The notes under the pieces are model-generated. The model saw only the letters and a list, made by a program, of their open reading frames with translations, was not told the origin of the DNA and did no database searches. A program made the position numbers and the translations under genes. From the IMG/VR virus record IMGVR_UViG_3300044647_002122, positions 1 to 20,939 of that record: a stretch of 20,939 nucleotides of DNA. One strand, 5' to 3'. This document shows, piece by piece, positions 20,434 to 20,939 of this stretch. Source of the stretch: a virus. Position 1 is the first letter of the stretch, and every line of letters starts with the position of its first letter.

Positions 20434-20669
20434 CGTGCCCACATGCGGGTGATCGTGTCCGTGTCGTTCGCCCATGTCACGCTCCAACCGGCGCCCGCGC
20501 CGATCTCGCACACGGACACGCGAACGTCGTCGTTCGGCGGGCACTCGCACGTCATGATCTTGTTGCCGCGCTTCATGACGAGCACGTCGCCGATCACGGT
20601 GACTTCGTCGTAAGGGACGGAGCGGACGATGTGGTAGGCGAGATTTTCGGGGTCCGTGGTGATGCTCAT
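20430..20669 (-). CDS. Small unknown protein (79 aa) upstream of the RHH gene
   Basis: ATG 20669 is chosen for its strong ribosome site (AAGGAG, 7 bases upstream). The frame is open further upstream but includes the promoter region. The product begins MSITTDPENLAYHIVRSVPY and continues DEVTVIGDVLVMKRGNKIMT, then CECPPNDDVRVSVCEIG and a C-terminal GWSVTWANDTDTITRMWAR. It is a small mixed alpha-beta protein with three cysteines (CEC and one more). No family was recognised. Together with the RHH gene it forms a two-gene leftward operon opposite to the methyltransferase. Confidence 0.6.
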   Translation of the reverse strand: MSITTDPENLAYHIVRSVPYDEVTVIGDVLVMKRGNKIMTCECPPNDDVRVSVCEIGAGAGWSVTWANDTDTITRMWAR

Positions 20670-20706
20670 CGGGGGCTCCTTGCCGGCGGTGGTGCCGACA
20701 CCGTGA

Positions 20707-20734
20707 ACATTACGCATCCCGTTATCGGCGTCAA
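20707..20734 (-). promoter_or_regulatory. Putative leftward promoter for the two-gene 20669-20260 operon
   Basis: On the minus strand TTGACG (20729-20734) is followed after 16 bases by TAATGT (20707-20712), with a conspicuously A+T-rich surrounding (20700-20755). Transcription would start near 20700, about 30 bases ahead of ATG 20669. The -35 matches consensus at five of six positions; the -10 is weaker. No equally good rightward promoter for the gene at 20771 was seen in this gap. Confidence 0.45.
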
Positions 20735-20770
20735 TATTGTAGTGCGAAATAATGCGTCCGGGAGGGCAAA

Positions 20771-20914
20771 GTGAGCGCGCCGCGCCCACGACTCGAACGG
20801 CGCACCGTGCGCCTACCGCCCGAAGCCTGGGAACGCATCGAGCGCCGGGCGCTTGAGTGGCGGTGCCCGATCGAGGTGGCCGTCCTGCGGATGCTCCAGA
20901 CGGGCGGACTGTGA
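20771..20914 (+). CDS. Small basic protein, possible RHH/DNA-binding (47 aa)
   Basis: GTG 20771 follows an excellent ribosome site (GGGAGG, 5-6 bases upstream), and the frame ends at TGA 20912-20914. The 47 residues include RRTVRLPPEAWERIERRALE then WRCPIEVAVLRMLQTGGL. A strand-like RTVRLP followed by two helices suggests a ribbon-helix-helix fold, but the protein is short and lacks clear signature residues. GTGA at its end opens the next gene. Function unknown. Confidence 0.5.
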   Translation: MSAPRPRLERRTVRLPPEAWERIERRALEWRCPIEVAVLRMLQTGGL

Positions 20915-20939
20915 GCGCCTACCTGACGCACACCGAGCT
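20911..20939 (+). CDS. Start of an unknown gene (partial, cut by window end)
   Basis: GTG 20911 overlaps the stop of the preceding gene (GTGA) and stays open to the window end, giving only MSAYLTHTE. The overlap style matches the other coupled genes here, but nine residues allow no functional statement. Confidence 0.35.

Noticed and set aside
20670-20770. tRNA or attachment site in the A+T-rich gap
   Set aside because: No cloverleaf arms, anticodon context or repeated core could be found; the gap is better explained by promoter sequence.

Overview
The window is a stretch of a tailed double-stranded DNA phage (free phage or prophage) with a long, non-contractile (siphovirus-type) tail. The evidence is an ordered head-to-tail morphogenesis block: capsid, head-tail connectors, tail tube, frameshifted tail chaperones, tape measure, tail tip and fibre genes, then a lysis peptidase. 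No tail sheath gene is visible. The DNA is very G+C rich throughout, with strong G/C preference at third codon positions, so the host is probably a high-G+C soil or water bacterium (a myxobacterium-like or actinobacterial host would fit). The host cannot be named from this sequence. No rRNA, tRNA, CRISPR array, insertion sequence, integrase or terminase was seen.

Layout. 1-251 is the tail of an unknown head-region gene. 248-371 holds a good sigma70-like promoter and a 5' hairpin in front of the capsid gene. 372-14809 is one rightward block of about twenty tightly packed genes, most joined by ATGA, GTGA or TGATG overlaps: capsid (split into two overlapping ORFs), connectors, tail terminator, tail tube, chaperones with a probable -1 frameshift, tape measure, tail tip, a 1094-residue fibre with sialidase-type Asp-boxes, further fibre-like proteins, a small membrane/coiled-coil protein, an M15 endolysin and two small unknowns. 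14811-17854 is a leftward block read from a divergent promoter near 17.88 kb. It carries an ERF-family single-strand annealing recombinase with a zinc finger and an SSB-like acidic tail, a small Cys protein, an alanine-rich protein built on a 12-bp minisatellite, two paralogous coiled-coil proteins and small unknowns. 17964-19327 runs rightward with a Cro/CI-like regulator, winged-helix proteins and a RuvC-type resolvase. It is followed by a DNA methyltransferase (19324-20265), two convergent small leftward genes including a likely ribbon-helix-helix protein, and a new rightward start at 20771.

How the parts work together. The rightward block builds and releases virions. The leftward and right-hand blocks look like the early/recombination region: ERF anneals single strands, the RuvC-like nuclease resolves branched DNA, the methyltransferase modifies phage DNA, and the small HTH/RHH proteins probably regulate transcription. 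The divergent promoter at 17.87-17.96 kb is the likely switch point between leftward and rightward early transcription.

The points most worth a second look are: the capsid gene interrupted at an ATGATGA junction; a duplicated intergenic hairpin/ribosome-site cassette whose stem is preserved by a G-U change only on the transcribed strand; the 12-bp repeat gene with variation confined to three nucleotide positions; the ERF protein with a built-in SSB-like tail; and a methyltransferase that appears to have replaced the body of another gene, leaving a 19-codon stub.
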